This document shows, piece by piece, positions 1-6,911 of a stretch of DNA of 21,988 nt. The stretch lies in assembly GCA_002436065.1 (NCBI GenBank), contig DIXP01000045.1:1-21988 (forward strand). The letters run 5' to 3'. The notes beneath the pieces were generated by a model. That model was not told the DNA's origin. It made no database searches and was given only the letters and a program-made list of their open reading frames with translations. This DNA is from Chloroflexi bacterium UBA6077 (GTDB taxonomy: Bacteria > Chloroflexota > UBA6077). The first letter of the stretch is position 1; each line of letters starts with the position of its first letter. Both the position numbers and the translations under genes were made by a program.

Positions 1-25
1 CAGAGGTTTTTCAAGACTCTCCTAG
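1..25. repeat. Left copy of a 25-bp terminal inverted repeat
   Basis: The first 25 bases are the exact reverse complement of the last 25 bases of the window (21964-21988). Read outward, both ends run CTAGGAGAGTCTTG and continue with AAAAACCTCTG. This fits the tip of a multi-copy insertion sequence lying just outside on each side, with CTAG as a possible palindromic target duplication. It could also reflect the point where an assembly stopped at a repeat. No transposase gene for it is inside the window. Confidence 0.8.
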
Positions 26-239
26 CATGGTACATTGTGTCAACATAGTAGATATGTGCGTGCGTTGGGTCGCGCGGTTGTCGCCGCTGCCCCACTGGCC
101 CCAGCACATCTGCTGAACGGGAGCCCATGAGGGGTTGCCAGCCATCGCCTCTAGGCGGTGGCAGAGGTCAGTCTGCGCGGCAGTGGCCGTGCTCAACCCC
201 GGGCGTAACCTGCATATCCAAGTAGAGGGGGTCTATCAG
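26..239 (+). other. Upstream region of the first gene; one weak hairpin
   Basis: This stretch separates the terminal repeat from the first gene. I see no convincing open reading frame and no clear sigma70 promoter. A possible RNA hairpin lies at 141-162: arms 141-149 and 154-162, a 4-nt loop TCTA, and one G-U pair. A purine-rich ribosome binding site lies at about 221-230. If the left terminal repeat is an insertion sequence boundary, the native promoter could lie outside the window. Confidence 0.4.
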
Positions 240-1112
240 ATGAACAGAGGTGCTCAACTCCGGAGACTCATCGACAAGGGTGGCATCGTCATGGCACCGG
301 GCGTCTATGACGCCTTCTGTGCTCGAATGGTCGAGCAAGCCGGGTTCGAGGCTGTCTCAGTAACCGGGAATGGTGTCTCGGCCTCCATGCTGGGAAAGCC
401 GGATGTGGGACTGCTGACCATGACCGAAGTGGTGGACAATGCCAGGAGGATCGCATCCGCCGTCGATATCCCTGTGGTGTGCGATGCCGACACCGGCTAC
501 GGCAATGCCGTAAATGTAATTCGGACCGTGCAGGAGTTCGAGGCCGCGGGAATTGCTGGCATCTCCATCGAGGATCAGGTCTCTCCCAAGCGCTGCGGCC
601 ACATGGCCGGACCACGAAGGGTCATACCGTTGGAGGAAATGCTTGGGAAACTCGAGGCCGCCCTATGGGCTCGCAAGAACCCGGACTTCCTGATCACGGC
701 TAGGACGGACGCAGCCAAGTCCGAAGGGCTCGACGCGGCCATACTCCGGGGCAGGGCATATGCGGAGCTGGGCGTGGACATAGTTAACGTCCACGTTGTT
801 GAAGGCCGAGAGTCGCTGAAGAAGATCGGGGAGTCTATCTCCGTGCCCCTGAAGGTCAACATGGATGAAGCAGGGGAGGCCGCCACGGTTCCGCTCGAAG
901 ATCTGGAGGCCATGGGATACCGCTTGGCAACCTATCCTGGAACTGTGCGGTACACCGTGGCCTGGGCTGTTCGTGGTGCCCTCGCCGAACTGTTCTCTAC
1001 AAGAAGCGCCCAGGGCCTGGCCGACAAGATGGTCAGCTTCCAGGAGTACAACTCCATCCTCGGGCTGAAGGTGATCCAGGAGCAGGACGATCGATTTGGG
1101 CGAGGCAAGTAG
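240..1112 (+). CDS. Isocitrate lyase/PEP mutase superfamily lyase (methylisocitrate/dimethylmalate lyase-like)
   Basis: This 290-residue TIM-barrel protein belongs to the isocitrate lyase/PEP mutase superfamily. Seen in the sequence: the metal-binding stretch DADTGYGN at residues 82-89, and the lyase signature KRCGH at 117-121 with the catalytic cysteine at 119. That Cys motif marks C-C bond lyases such as methylisocitrate lyase (PrpB) or 2,3-dimethylmalate lyase, rather than PEP mutase proper. Length matches PrpB-type enzymes (about 290). I chose ATG 240 because GTAGAGGGG precedes it and MNRGAQLRRLI aligns with the family N-terminus; a longer frame from 135 adds a non-conserved extension. 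It would split a 2-hydroxy or substituted malate/isocitrate-type acid into pyruvate or glyoxylate plus a second acid. The exact substrate cannot be read from sequence. It converges on the next gene across a shared hairpin. Confidence 0.85.
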   Translation: MNRGAQLRRLIDKGGIVMAPGVYDAFCARMVEQAGFEAVSVTGNGVSASMLGKPDVGLLTMTEVVDNARRIASAVDIPVVCDADTGYGNAVNVIRTVQEFEAAGIAGISIEDQVSPKRCGHMAGPRRVIPLEEMLGKLEAALWARKNPDFLITARTDAAKSEGLDAAILRGRAYAELGVDIVNVHVVEGRESLKKIGESISVPLKVNMDEAGEAATVPLEDLEAMGYRLATYPGTVRYTVAWAVRGALAELFSTRSAQGLADKMVSFQEYNSILGLKVIQEQDDRFGRGK

Positions 1113-1115
1113 AAA

Positions 1116-1141
1116 TGCCGGAGCCGGCAACGGCTCCGGCA
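1116..1141. terminator. Hairpin terminator between convergent genes
   Basis: A perfect 10-bp stem (1116-1125 with 1132-1141, arm TGCCGGAGCC) closes a 6-nt loop GGCAAC four bases after the stop codon of the lyase gene. It lies 36 bases beyond the stop of the opposing ComA-like gene. The T-tract is weak on both sides (CCTTTT further downstream on the plus strand, ATTTCT on the minus). Position between convergent genes supports a bidirectional terminator, but the missing strong T-run leaves doubt. Confidence 0.65.
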
Positions 1142-1177
1142 CATCTTCACCACCTTTTCGCACTGCGTGTGGCGACC

Positions 1178-2008
1178 CTACTTGCTCTTCTGCTGCTCTT
1201 CCACGATGTCCGTGAGGAACCAGTAGCCCGACTCGCGGCCCAGGCCGTGTCGCTCCGCCTCCATGTAGGGGATGCGCTCGAAGGCCAGGTTCGGACCAAT
1301 GCTAACGTCGGGACCGAAGGTGCGGAAGAGCCACGACTGGTGGGCCGTGGTCTCGGCCTCGAAGATGATGTGGTCCAGGCTGACCTTCTCTACCAGTTCA
1401 TGCAGCTTGTGAGCCTCCGGGCCGCCATCGCCCTTGGGGTTGGGGCCCAGGATCAGGTCCAACTCGTTCCGCTCCATGGTCACGGCGGTGGCGCCCGCCT
1501 CCACCTGCAGCATGATCTCCCTGGCCGTCTCCTCCACGTTGAAGGAATCGGAGGCGTACTTCTTCCCGAACTCCGGCAGCACCTTCAGCCCGTAACTGAC
1601 CGCCTTCTTCGTGTACAGCGCCTTCTCTTGGCTCGTCAGCTCGATGATGTTGTCGGATATCTCGATGGCGGTGAAGCCCATGCGGCATAGCATGGCCAGG
1701 GTCTCGTCCACCTTGCCCCGCAGATAAGCTACCTCGAACACGATGCCGCCCGGGAAGGTGCGGATGTCATACGACTCGTAGAGCCGCATCTTCCGCAGCC
1801 AGATGTTGTCCCAATCCAATGGCTGCGTCATGGTGTAGAAGTGGCGAATCTTGAGAAAGTCCACGTACTGCCCGATGGTCTGGCACATGTCCTCGGCGGC
1901 ATGGTACCCGTACTGGCCGTCCCTGACAACGGTCAGGCCTCTGGTCCGAGGCTTGGAACTGCGTTGCACAACTCCCAGGAAACCGAGGGCGGGCTTCGGG
2001 TCGCTCAT
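1178..2008 (-). CDS. ComA-like protein 1 (phosphosulfolactate synthase family, PF02679-type)
   Basis: This 276-residue protein resembles phosphosulfolactate synthase, ComA, the TIM-barrel enzyme that adds sulfite to phosphoenolpyruvate in coenzyme M synthesis. Family landmarks in order: KPRTRGLTVVRDG (19-31), DFLK (50-53), GGIVFE (87-92), EISD (116-119), EFGKK (146-150) and, near the C-terminus, IFEAETT...RTFGPDVSIGPN. The segment that I recall as E-G/A-R-E-S-G in classical ComA reads MERNELDL here, so the reaction may differ. It is the closest relative of the protein at 5418-6230; a third, more diverged copy is at 13934-14737. Start ATG 2006-2008 follows AGGAGAAGGAAG. It is transcribed alone, divergently from the GntR regulator, from a near-consensus promoter with its own operator copy. 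Family assignment is firm; the reaction is unknown. Confidence 0.8.
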   Translation of the reverse strand: MSDPKPALGFLGVVQRSSKPRTRGLTVVRDGQYGYHAAEDMCQTIGQYVDFLKIRHFYTMTQPLDWDNIWLRKMRLYESYDIRTFPGGIVFEVAYLRGKVDETLAMLCRMGFTAIEISDNIIELTSQEKALYTKKAVSYGLKVLPEFGKKYASDSFNVEETAREIMLQVEAGATAVTMERNELDLILGPNPKGDGGPEAHKLHELVEKVSLDHIIFEAETTAHQSWLFRTFGPDVSIGPNLAFERIPYMEAERHGLGRESGYWFLTDIVEEQQKSK

Positions 2009-2159
2009 CTTCCTTCTCCTAGGTCATATATGTTGTGGACTAGGTGTGGAGGCTACCTCGTCATCGCGAAGGGCCAAAGGGCATCGGGGAACTTGCGCCG
2101 TAGAGTAAAGGCATGGCACCTGAGAACCACGAGAGGCCAGACCAGGATCCGAAACAGAC

Positions 2160-2177
2160 CAATACGTTATGTGACTT
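2160..2177 (-). promoter_or_regulatory. Operator-like site 1 (ComA-like 1 side)
   Basis: On the minus strand this site reads AAGTCACATAACGTATTG. The copy at 2314-2331 reads ACGTCATGTAACGTATTG on the plus strand, so 15 of 18 bases are identical. It starts 15 nt past the -10 box of the divergent promoter, which puts it just after the expected transcription start. A repressor bound here would block the promoter. The neighbouring GntR-family protein is the obvious candidate binder (inference). Confidence 0.6.
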
Positions 2178-2191
2178 TTTGTATCGTCATG

Positions 2192-2220
2192 AGTATAATC
2201 ATGGATGAAGGCGCTGTCAA
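2192..2220 (-). promoter_or_regulatory. Sigma70-type promoter for ComA-like gene 1
   Basis: Read on the minus strand: TTGACA (2220-2215), a 17-nt spacer, then TATACT (2197-2192). This is one base from the full sigma70 consensus at optimal spacing. It points at the ComA-like gene starting at 2008, leaving a leader of about 175 nt. The repeated operator-like sequence lies immediately downstream at 2177-2160. Confidence 0.7.
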
Positions 2221-2270
2221 CAGCGTTGAGCCTGTTGGCCCAAGGGCCTACGAAGCCAAGAATGACGTGC

Positions 2271-2299
2271 TTGACAATCAACCCTCCCGGCCATAGACT
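2271..2299 (+). promoter_or_regulatory. Sigma70-type promoter for the GntR regulator and downstream genes
   Basis: TTGACA (2271-2276), a 17-nt spacer and TAGACT (2294-2299) form a good sigma70-type promoter pointing at the regulator gene at 2342. The -35 box lies back to back with that of the divergent promoter, about 50 nt apart. Because no terminator is visible before 4246, this promoter could also serve the epimerase and the long catabolic operon (inference). Confidence 0.6.
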
Positions 2300-2313
2300 T
2301 CACGCGCAACGAA

Positions 2314-2331
2314 ACGTCATGTAACGTATTG
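2314..2331 (+). promoter_or_regulatory. Operator-like site 2 (regulator side)
   Basis: The site reads ACGTCATGTAACGTATTG and repeats, in the opposite orientation, the site at 2160-2177. Its first 14 bases have partial dyad symmetry (ACGT at both ends with a matched inner A/T pair), as expected for a dimeric winged-helix regulator. It begins 15 nt after the -10 box, exactly as in the divergent promoter, and ends 10 nt before the GntR start codon. This suggests negative autoregulation. Confidence 0.6.
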
Positions 2332-2341
2332 TGGTGATTTC

Positions 2342-3088
2342 ATGAGCGAGTCCCTCGCCGACAAGTTCAGCGCAAGCCACATAACCCTGTGGCGCCGCCT
2401 TAAGATCATCCTGCGAGACATGGCGCTTACGGAGTTGGCGCCCGGCGACCGCATCCCGACGGAACCTGAGCTGTGCGATCGCTACGGGGTGAGTCGGGTC
2501 ACCGTCCGGCAAGCCGTCTCCTCCCTGGTACACGAGGGCGTGCTGGCACGCCAGCAGGGGTGTGGTACCTTTGTGCTCCCTCGAAAGGTTGAGGAAGCGC
2601 TGGTTGAGCCGGAGTCTTTCCTAGCCGATGGCGTAGAGACTTCCGAGGATACCTCCTCTGCCAGGCTGCTGACGGCGGAGCGGTTGCCTGCCGATAAGCG
2701 GCTATCTCTCAAGCTGAAGTTGGATCCGGACGAGCCCCTCTACAAGATCCGCAAGCTCAAGCTGCTGTCTGGCGAGCCCGTATCCCATAAGGTTGCCTAC
2801 TTCCCCGCGAATCTGTGCCCCGGGTTGCTCAATTACGACCTCGCCAATGGATCTATCCTCGCTGTACTCGAAAAGGAGTTCGGACTAGAGGCGGTGACCA
2901 TAGAGGAGAGCGTAGAGTGCATCACCGCCGACGGCTACCGATCCTCCGTCCTGGCCATTCCCCTTGGAGCCCCAGTGATCCTGTTGGAAAGGCTCTACTA
3001 CGATAGGTCCGGCGTCCCCATCCAGTTCGCGCGCGTCTTTTTCCGGTCGGATCGCTATCGATTGCGACGAGTGATATCCAGGAAGTAG
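2342..3088 (+). CDS. GntR family transcriptional regulator, HutC/UTRA subfamily
   Basis: This 248-residue protein has an N-terminal GntR winged helix-turn-helix (about residues 14-79, with GDRIPTEPELCDRYGVSRVTVRQA as the recognition region). A UTRA ligand-binding domain follows (about 100-245, including YKIRKLKLLSGEPVSHKVAYF and the C-terminal IQFARVFFRSDRYR). UTRA regulators usually bind a small metabolite and release DNA as repressors of catabolic genes. Start ATG 2342 lies 10 nt after operator-like site 2; the ribosome binding site (GTGGTGA) is weak. It sits at the head of the rightward cluster and opposite ComA-like gene 1. It most likely controls both through the two matched operator sites. 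The effector is unknown; a pathway carboxylate or amide is a reasonable guess. Confidence 0.9.
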   Translation: MSESLADKFSASHITLWRRLKIILRDMALTELAPGDRIPTEPELCDRYGVSRVTVRQAVSSLVHEGVLARQQGCGTFVLPRKVEEALVEPESFLADGVETSEDTSSARLLTAERLPADKRLSLKLKLDPDEPLYKIRKLKLLSGEPVSHKVAYFPANLCPGLLNYDLANGSILAVLEKEFGLEAVTIEESVECITADGYRSSVLAIPLGAPVILLERLYYDRSGVPIQFARVFFRSDRYRLRRVISRK

Positions 3089-3171
3089 ACACCGTCCCCT
3101 CCAGCAGTTCTTCGAATGTGGTGTGAGTCGAGGCGACGGTGGGCGGCAAGCCGAGGAGCCTGGTTCCGGAG

Positions 3172-4179
3172 ATGGTTACGCTTGTCACCGGCGGGGCTGG
3201 TTTTGTTGGCGCCAACGTGGCGCGGCGGCTGCTGGACCATGGTGAGTTCGTGGTGCTCCTGCACCGCTCCGCTGTGGACCCAGCAGTGGTGCGCTACGTT
3301 GGCGGCCCCTCACCAAGGTTGGCCTTCGTGGAGAGCGATGTTGCGGATCGGGACGGCCTGGGGCAGGCGCTCCTCGGGCATTCTATCGACCGGATCGTGC
3401 ACGCTGCCGCTGTCACGGCCAACTCTCCCCAACTGGAGACCGCGCACTTCCTCTCCACTGTAGAGGTTAACGTTCTGTCGACGCTCCACGTTATGGAGCT
3501 TGCCCGATCCCTTGGGGTTCGCCGCATTCTGCACATCAGTTCGGCGACGGTGTATGGATACTCAGCGAGTCCCGGTAGCCTGAGCGAGACGGACGCAACG
3601 CAGCCCGTTGGGCTGTACGGGATAACCAAGCTCGCGGCGGAAATGTTGGCGCTGCGCTTCGCGGAGCTGCACGGCATCGACCTGATGGTCGCCCGCGTGT
3701 CCGCCCCTTATGGACCCCTGGAGCGTCCTACTGGGTCCCGTTCCAACATGTCCGTTCCCTACAAGGTCGTGAAGGCTGCCCTGAGATCTGAGGAGATCCT
3801 CGTCGGCTCCGGCCCAACACTCAGGGACTGGACCTACGTGGGCGACACGGCGAGGGCGCTGCACTTCCTCTTGTCGAGCGAGGGTTTGCGCTACCGCGTC
3901 TACAACGTCGCTTGTGGCCAGAGCCACACCCTGGAGGATCTGCTTAGGGCCGTCCAGTCCGCTCTCCCGGGGACCAGGTGGCGTGTGACTGAGGCGTCGA
4001 ATCGGGACACGACAATAGGTGCAGAGACGTCCGTTGCGCGTGCGCCACTTGATGTCAGCAGGCTTCTGGATGAAGGGTTCAGCCTTCGCTACAATTTAGA
4101 AGATGGAGTCAAAGCCTATGTTGATTGGTGTCTGAGCAATGCGGCGACGTCGCCTTCTGCAATGGTGCAGCCAAAGTAG
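3172..4179 (+). CDS. NAD-dependent epimerase/dehydratase (extended SDR family)
   Basis: This 335-residue extended short-chain dehydrogenase/reductase has the NAD(P)-binding glycine motif TGGAGFVG at residues 6-13. The catalytic set is SSATVYG (about 123-129) and Y149-x3-K153 in YGITK. Length and motifs match UDP-sugar epimerase-like proteins that act on nucleotide sugars or related hydroxy compounds. I chose ATG 3172 because the Rossmann motif follows immediately; a GTG at 3139 would add 11 poorly conserved residues. The gene lies 83 nt after the regulator and 66 nt before the first binding protein, so it is probably co-transcribed. No sugar genes surround it, so it may act on a hydroxy acid or hydroxylated intermediate of this pathway. 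That is inference only. Confidence 0.85.
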   Translation: MVTLVTGGAGFVGANVARRLLDHGEFVVLLHRSAVDPAVVRYVGGPSPRLAFVESDVADRDGLGQALLGHSIDRIVHAAAVTANSPQLETAHFLSTVEVNVLSTLHVMELARSLGVRRILHISSATVYGYSASPGSLSETDATQPVGLYGITKLAAEMLALRFAELHGIDLMVARVSAPYGPLERPTGSRSNMSVPYKVVKAALRSEEILVGSGPTLRDWTYVGDTARALHFLLSSEGLRYRVYNVACGQSHTLEDLLRAVQSALPGTRWRVTEASNRDTTIGAETSVARAPLDVSRLLDEGFSLRYNLEDGVKAYVDWCLSNAATSPSAMVQPK

Positions 4180-4245
4180 CGCACTGGTACGGAAGAGGAA
4201 TAGCCCCCGCGCAGATGCGTCGGGTGGAACTAGTGAGGATCGAGA

Positions 4246-5394
4246 ATGAAACCCCTAGTACCGGCGAGTCGGTCTTGGCGTGCACTCCCCTGTGTGGCGA
4301 CGTTGTTGGCATCAGTCCTGGTCGTTGTTGCGATGCCCGCGTGCGGAAGCGCTTCCCCAGCGCCAACGGCCAAACCCGCGGCCACTGATGCCCCCGCCAA
4401 GGCGGCGGAACCCACCAAGCCTGCCGAGCCGACCAAACCGGCGGCCTCGGCCCCCACAGCAGCTCCAACGAAAGCGGCTGAAGCTCCGGCGAAGACGGAG
4501 TTCCCCGTGAAGGGGAGAGCCATCAGCTACATCGTCCCCTTCGATGCTGGTGGCGCAGCTGACCTGGTGGCCCGCGCGATAGCGCCTGGGATCGAGAAGG
4601 AACTGGGCACTCCCGTGCAGATCGTGAACAAGCCGGGCGCAGGTTCCCAGGTGGGCGTCACTGAGCTGGCGAGATCCAAGCCCGACGGCTACACAGTGGG
4701 TGTGGCCAACATCCCCACTACCATAACCACCTATCTGGACTCTGAGCGGAAGGCCATCTACAAGCGAGACAGCTTCATTACCGTGGCAGGCTACGCCGTC
4801 GACCCTGACGTGCTCGTGGTGAAGGCGGATAGTCCCTTCAAGAGCGCGAAAGATCTGATCGAGGCGGCGAGGACCAACCCGGAGAAGATCAAGATAGCCA
4901 GCGCTTCGGGCAAGCTCAGCCCGCCCCACATGGGCATCCTGCTCATGGAGAAGGCGGCAGGCGTCAAGTTCGCAACGGTCCTGTTTGATGGGGGAGGGGC
5001 CTCCACCACTGCGTTGGTCGGCGGACACACAGACGCTGCAGTTGGCTCTGGCGGCAACTACCTGAGTCAGGTCAAGGGTGGACAGCTGCGGGCATTGGCT
5101 GTCATGGATAAGGAGCAGAGCCCCTACTTCCCTGACGCAAAGACCATGGAGTCACAGGGGTACAACGTGACCATGATGGTGACCATGGGCATCTCGGTCC
5201 CTGCTGGGACGCCAAAGGAGACAGTCGACGTGCTGACCTCAGCCACCAAGAAGGCGATGGACAGCGCAGAGGTCAAGAGCAGATTGGACAGCGTGGGTGT
5301 TGCGCCGCGCTACCTCAGCGGCGCGGACTTCGCGGCCCGGTGGGCCGAGATGGAGACTACGGTTCAACCGTTGATGTCCCTGGCGGCACAATAG
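4246..5394 (+). CDS. tctC: Tripartite tricarboxylate transporter substrate-binding lipoprotein (TctC/Bug family)
   Basis: This 382-residue extracytoplasmic solute-binding protein belongs to the TctC/Bug family. A signal peptide with a hydrophobic core (about residues 15-29) ends in a lipobox-like MPAC, so the protein is probably lipid-anchored. A low-complexity spacer rich in Ala, Pro, Thr and Lys follows up to about residue 84. The binding fold then starts with the family motif ISYIVPFDAGGAADLVARAI and continues with VNKPGAGSQVGV and TLFDGGGASTTALVGGHTDAAV-type segments. ATG 4246 is preceded by GAGGATCGAG. It has no tctB/tctA directly next to it; the only membrane pair in the window is at 16240-18254. 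It therefore either shares that pair with the second TctC or works with one elsewhere. The ligand is unknown; this family binds di- and tricarboxylates and also some aromatic or pyridine acids. Confidence 0.88.
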   Translation: MKPLVPASRSWRALPCVATLLASVLVVVAMPACGSASPAPTAKPAATDAPAKAAEPTKPAEPTKPAASAPTAAPTKAAEAPAKTEFPVKGRAISYIVPFDAGGAADLVARAIAPGIEKELGTPVQIVNKPGAGSQVGVTELARSKPDGYTVGVANIPTTITTYLDSERKAIYKRDSFITVAGYAVDPDVLVVKADSPFKSAKDLIEAARTNPEKIKIASASGKLSPPHMGILLMEKAAGVKFATVLFDGGGASTTALVGGHTDAAVGSGGNYLSQVKGGQLRALAVMDKEQSPYFPDAKTMESQGYNVTMMVTMGISVPAGTPKETVDVLTSATKKAMDSAEVKSRLDSVGVAPRYLSGADFAARWAEMETTVQPLMSLAAQ

Positions 5395-5417
5395 TCTGGA
5401 TGAAAGGCGGCGAAGTC

Positions 5418-6230
5418 ATGAGCGAGAACCATGTTGGCCCCTCGGGTAGCAACACCCTGGCTTTCCTGGAGCTACCCCAGAGGGTGACCAAGCCGAGGCA
5501 GAAGGGCCTCACCATCGTACGCGACTACGGGCTCGGCTCCTTTGCGGCGCGCGACCTGATGGAGTCAGTGGGCGAGTACATCGACTTCCTCAAGTTCCGG
5601 AACGTCCTCTCCGCGCTCGAGGGCGACGACCTGGTGCGGAACAAGATCCAGATCTACCGCGCCGCTGGGGTCGAGGTGTTCACCGGCGGCATCCTTTTCG
5701 AGGTCGCGGTGATGAGGGGCAAGGTGGACCGCCTCTGGCCGGCGATATCGTCGCTGGGGTTCACCGCTGCCGAGGTCTCCGACAACATGGTGGACATCAG
5801 CCTGAAGGAGAAGCGCGAGCACGTACGGCAGGCCGCGGCGGCCGGCCTCAAGGTGATCTTCGAGTATGGCAAGAAGTTCCCAGATGCCCCGCTCGATCTG
5901 GAGGAGGCAGCCGACGAGATCCAATCGATCCTGGAGGATGGGGCATACAAGGTGGTGCTGGAGCGCAGCGAGCTGGACCTGCTGTTGGGGGCGAATGCCG
6001 ATAGGCCTGAGATCGAGCGGCTCCTCCAGTTGGTGGAGCGTGTGGGGGTGGACAACCTGGTGTTCGAGGCGGAGACGACCCCGCACATGGTGTGGTGCGT
6101 CAGGACCTTCGGTCCAGACGTGAATCTTGGTCCCAACATCGAGCCCGAGAAGGTGGCGAGGATCGAACCGCTGCGCCGTGGCCTGGCCCGAGAGATAGGG
6201 TACGAGTTCTTCGAGAAAGCCGGAGGCTAG
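5418..6230 (+). CDS. ComA-like protein 2 (phosphosulfolactate synthase family)
   Basis: This 270-residue paralog of the protein at 1178-2008 has the same landmarks: KPRQKGLTIVRDYG, DFLKF, GGILFEVAVMRGKVD, EVSDN, FEYGKK, LERSELDLLLG and VFEAETTPHMVWCVRTFGPDVNLGPN. The shared ERxEL and FEAETT...RTFGPDV blocks make it a sister of copy 1. Both differ from classical ComA in the E-x-R-E-S-G region as I recall it. ATG 5418 follows AAAGGCGG with 7-nt spacing; an in-frame ATG at 5400 is possible but has no good ribosome binding site. It lies 23 nt after the binding-protein gene and 3 nt before the cyclase gene, clearly within the operon. Having one copy in this operon and one under the divergent promoter implies both are needed under the same conditions. 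Confidence 0.8.
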   Translation: MSENHVGPSGSNTLAFLELPQRVTKPRQKGLTIVRDYGLGSFAARDLMESVGEYIDFLKFRNVLSALEGDDLVRNKIQIYRAAGVEVFTGGILFEVAVMRGKVDRLWPAISSLGFTAAEVSDNMVDISLKEKREHVRQAAAAGLKVIFEYGKKFPDAPLDLEEAADEIQSILEDGAYKVVLERSELDLLLGANADRPEIERLLQLVERVGVDNLVFEAETTPHMVWCVRTFGPDVNLGPNIEPEKVARIEPLRRGLAREIGYEFFEKAGG

Positions 6231-6233
6231 GGG

Positions 6234-6911
6234 GTGAACGGAATGCTTGTAGATCTTACCGTCACCATCACCACTGATATGACGCCCGTCACAGGGCACC
6301 CTCCGGTTGAGTTCAGGGCCATCGATACCCACGAGCAGAACAACAAGTCCAACACCTGGATGGCCTTCAGCATCCACTCCTGCGGGACGCACCTGGATGC
6401 TCCGTACCACTTCTATGCGGATGGGCTCACCATCGACCAGATACCCGTGGAGAGGTTCATCGGTCCCGGGGTCAGGTTCGACCTGCGGCATCGGGGTATA
6501 CCGGGCGCGGCGGTGACCGTGGAAGACCTGGAGAAGGCGGCGGAGATTGCTGGCGAGAGCCTGCGGGACCGCATCGTCATACTGCACACCGGCTGGGGCA
6601 GCCACTACTGCCGGCCGGACTACTACGGGAATAACCCCTACCTGGCCACAGAGGGTGCCAGGTGGCTGGTGGAGCAGGGCATCCGGATAGTGGGGCTGGA
6701 CATGCCCAGTGGGAAGGGAGCCGGCGGGCCAATGGAAAAGGGCACCTCCCGCGAGACCCATGGCACCTTCCTGGGCGCGGGAGTGCTGATGCTCGAAAAC
6801 CTCACGAACCTGGAATCCTTGCCCCTCAAGGGCTTTGAGGTGATGGTGTTCCCGTTGAAGATCCTCCGGGGCGACGGTGCTCCGGCCAGAGTCCTGGCGA
6901 GAGTGTCTTGA
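6234..6911 (+). CDS. Cyclase family protein (kynurenine formamidase-like metal hydrolase)
   Basis: This 225-residue member of the cyclase family (PF04199-type) is related to bacterial kynurenine formamidase KynB and isatin hydrolase. The metal-binding signature HxxGTHxDAPxH is complete, as HSCGTHLDAPYH (residues 48-59 counted from GTG 6234). These enzymes hydrolyse N-formyl amides or cyclic amides and esters using bound divalent metals. The GTG at 6234 has GGAGG at 7 nt; an ATG at 6243 is an alternative that shortens the protein by three residues. The stop codon overlaps the next start by one base (TGATG), so it is translationally coupled to the asparaginase-like gene. Beside an amidase and a NicX-like protein it may act as a deformylase or ring-opening hydrolase (inference). 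Confidence 0.85.
   Translation: MNGMLVDLTVTITTDMTPVTGHPPVEFRAIDTHEQNNKSNTWMAFSIHSCGTHLDAPYHFYADGLTIDQIPVERFIGPGVRFDLRHRGIPGAAVTVEDLEKAAEIAGESLRDRIVILHTGWGSHYCRPDYYGNNPYLATEGARWLVEQGIRIVGLDMPSGKGAGGPMEKGTSRETHGTFLGAGVLMLENLTNLESLPLKGFEVMVFPLKILRGDGAPARVLARVS

Noticed and set aside
135..239. N-terminal extension of the isocitrate lyase-family gene
   Set aside because: The added residues are not family-like, and ATG 240 has a ribosome binding site and the expected N-terminus.
5565..6761. Minus-strand open frame of 398 codons
   Set aside because: It runs antisense across ComA-like gene 2 and the cyclase gene and shows no domain. Both plus-strand genes have clear motifs and ribosome binding sites.
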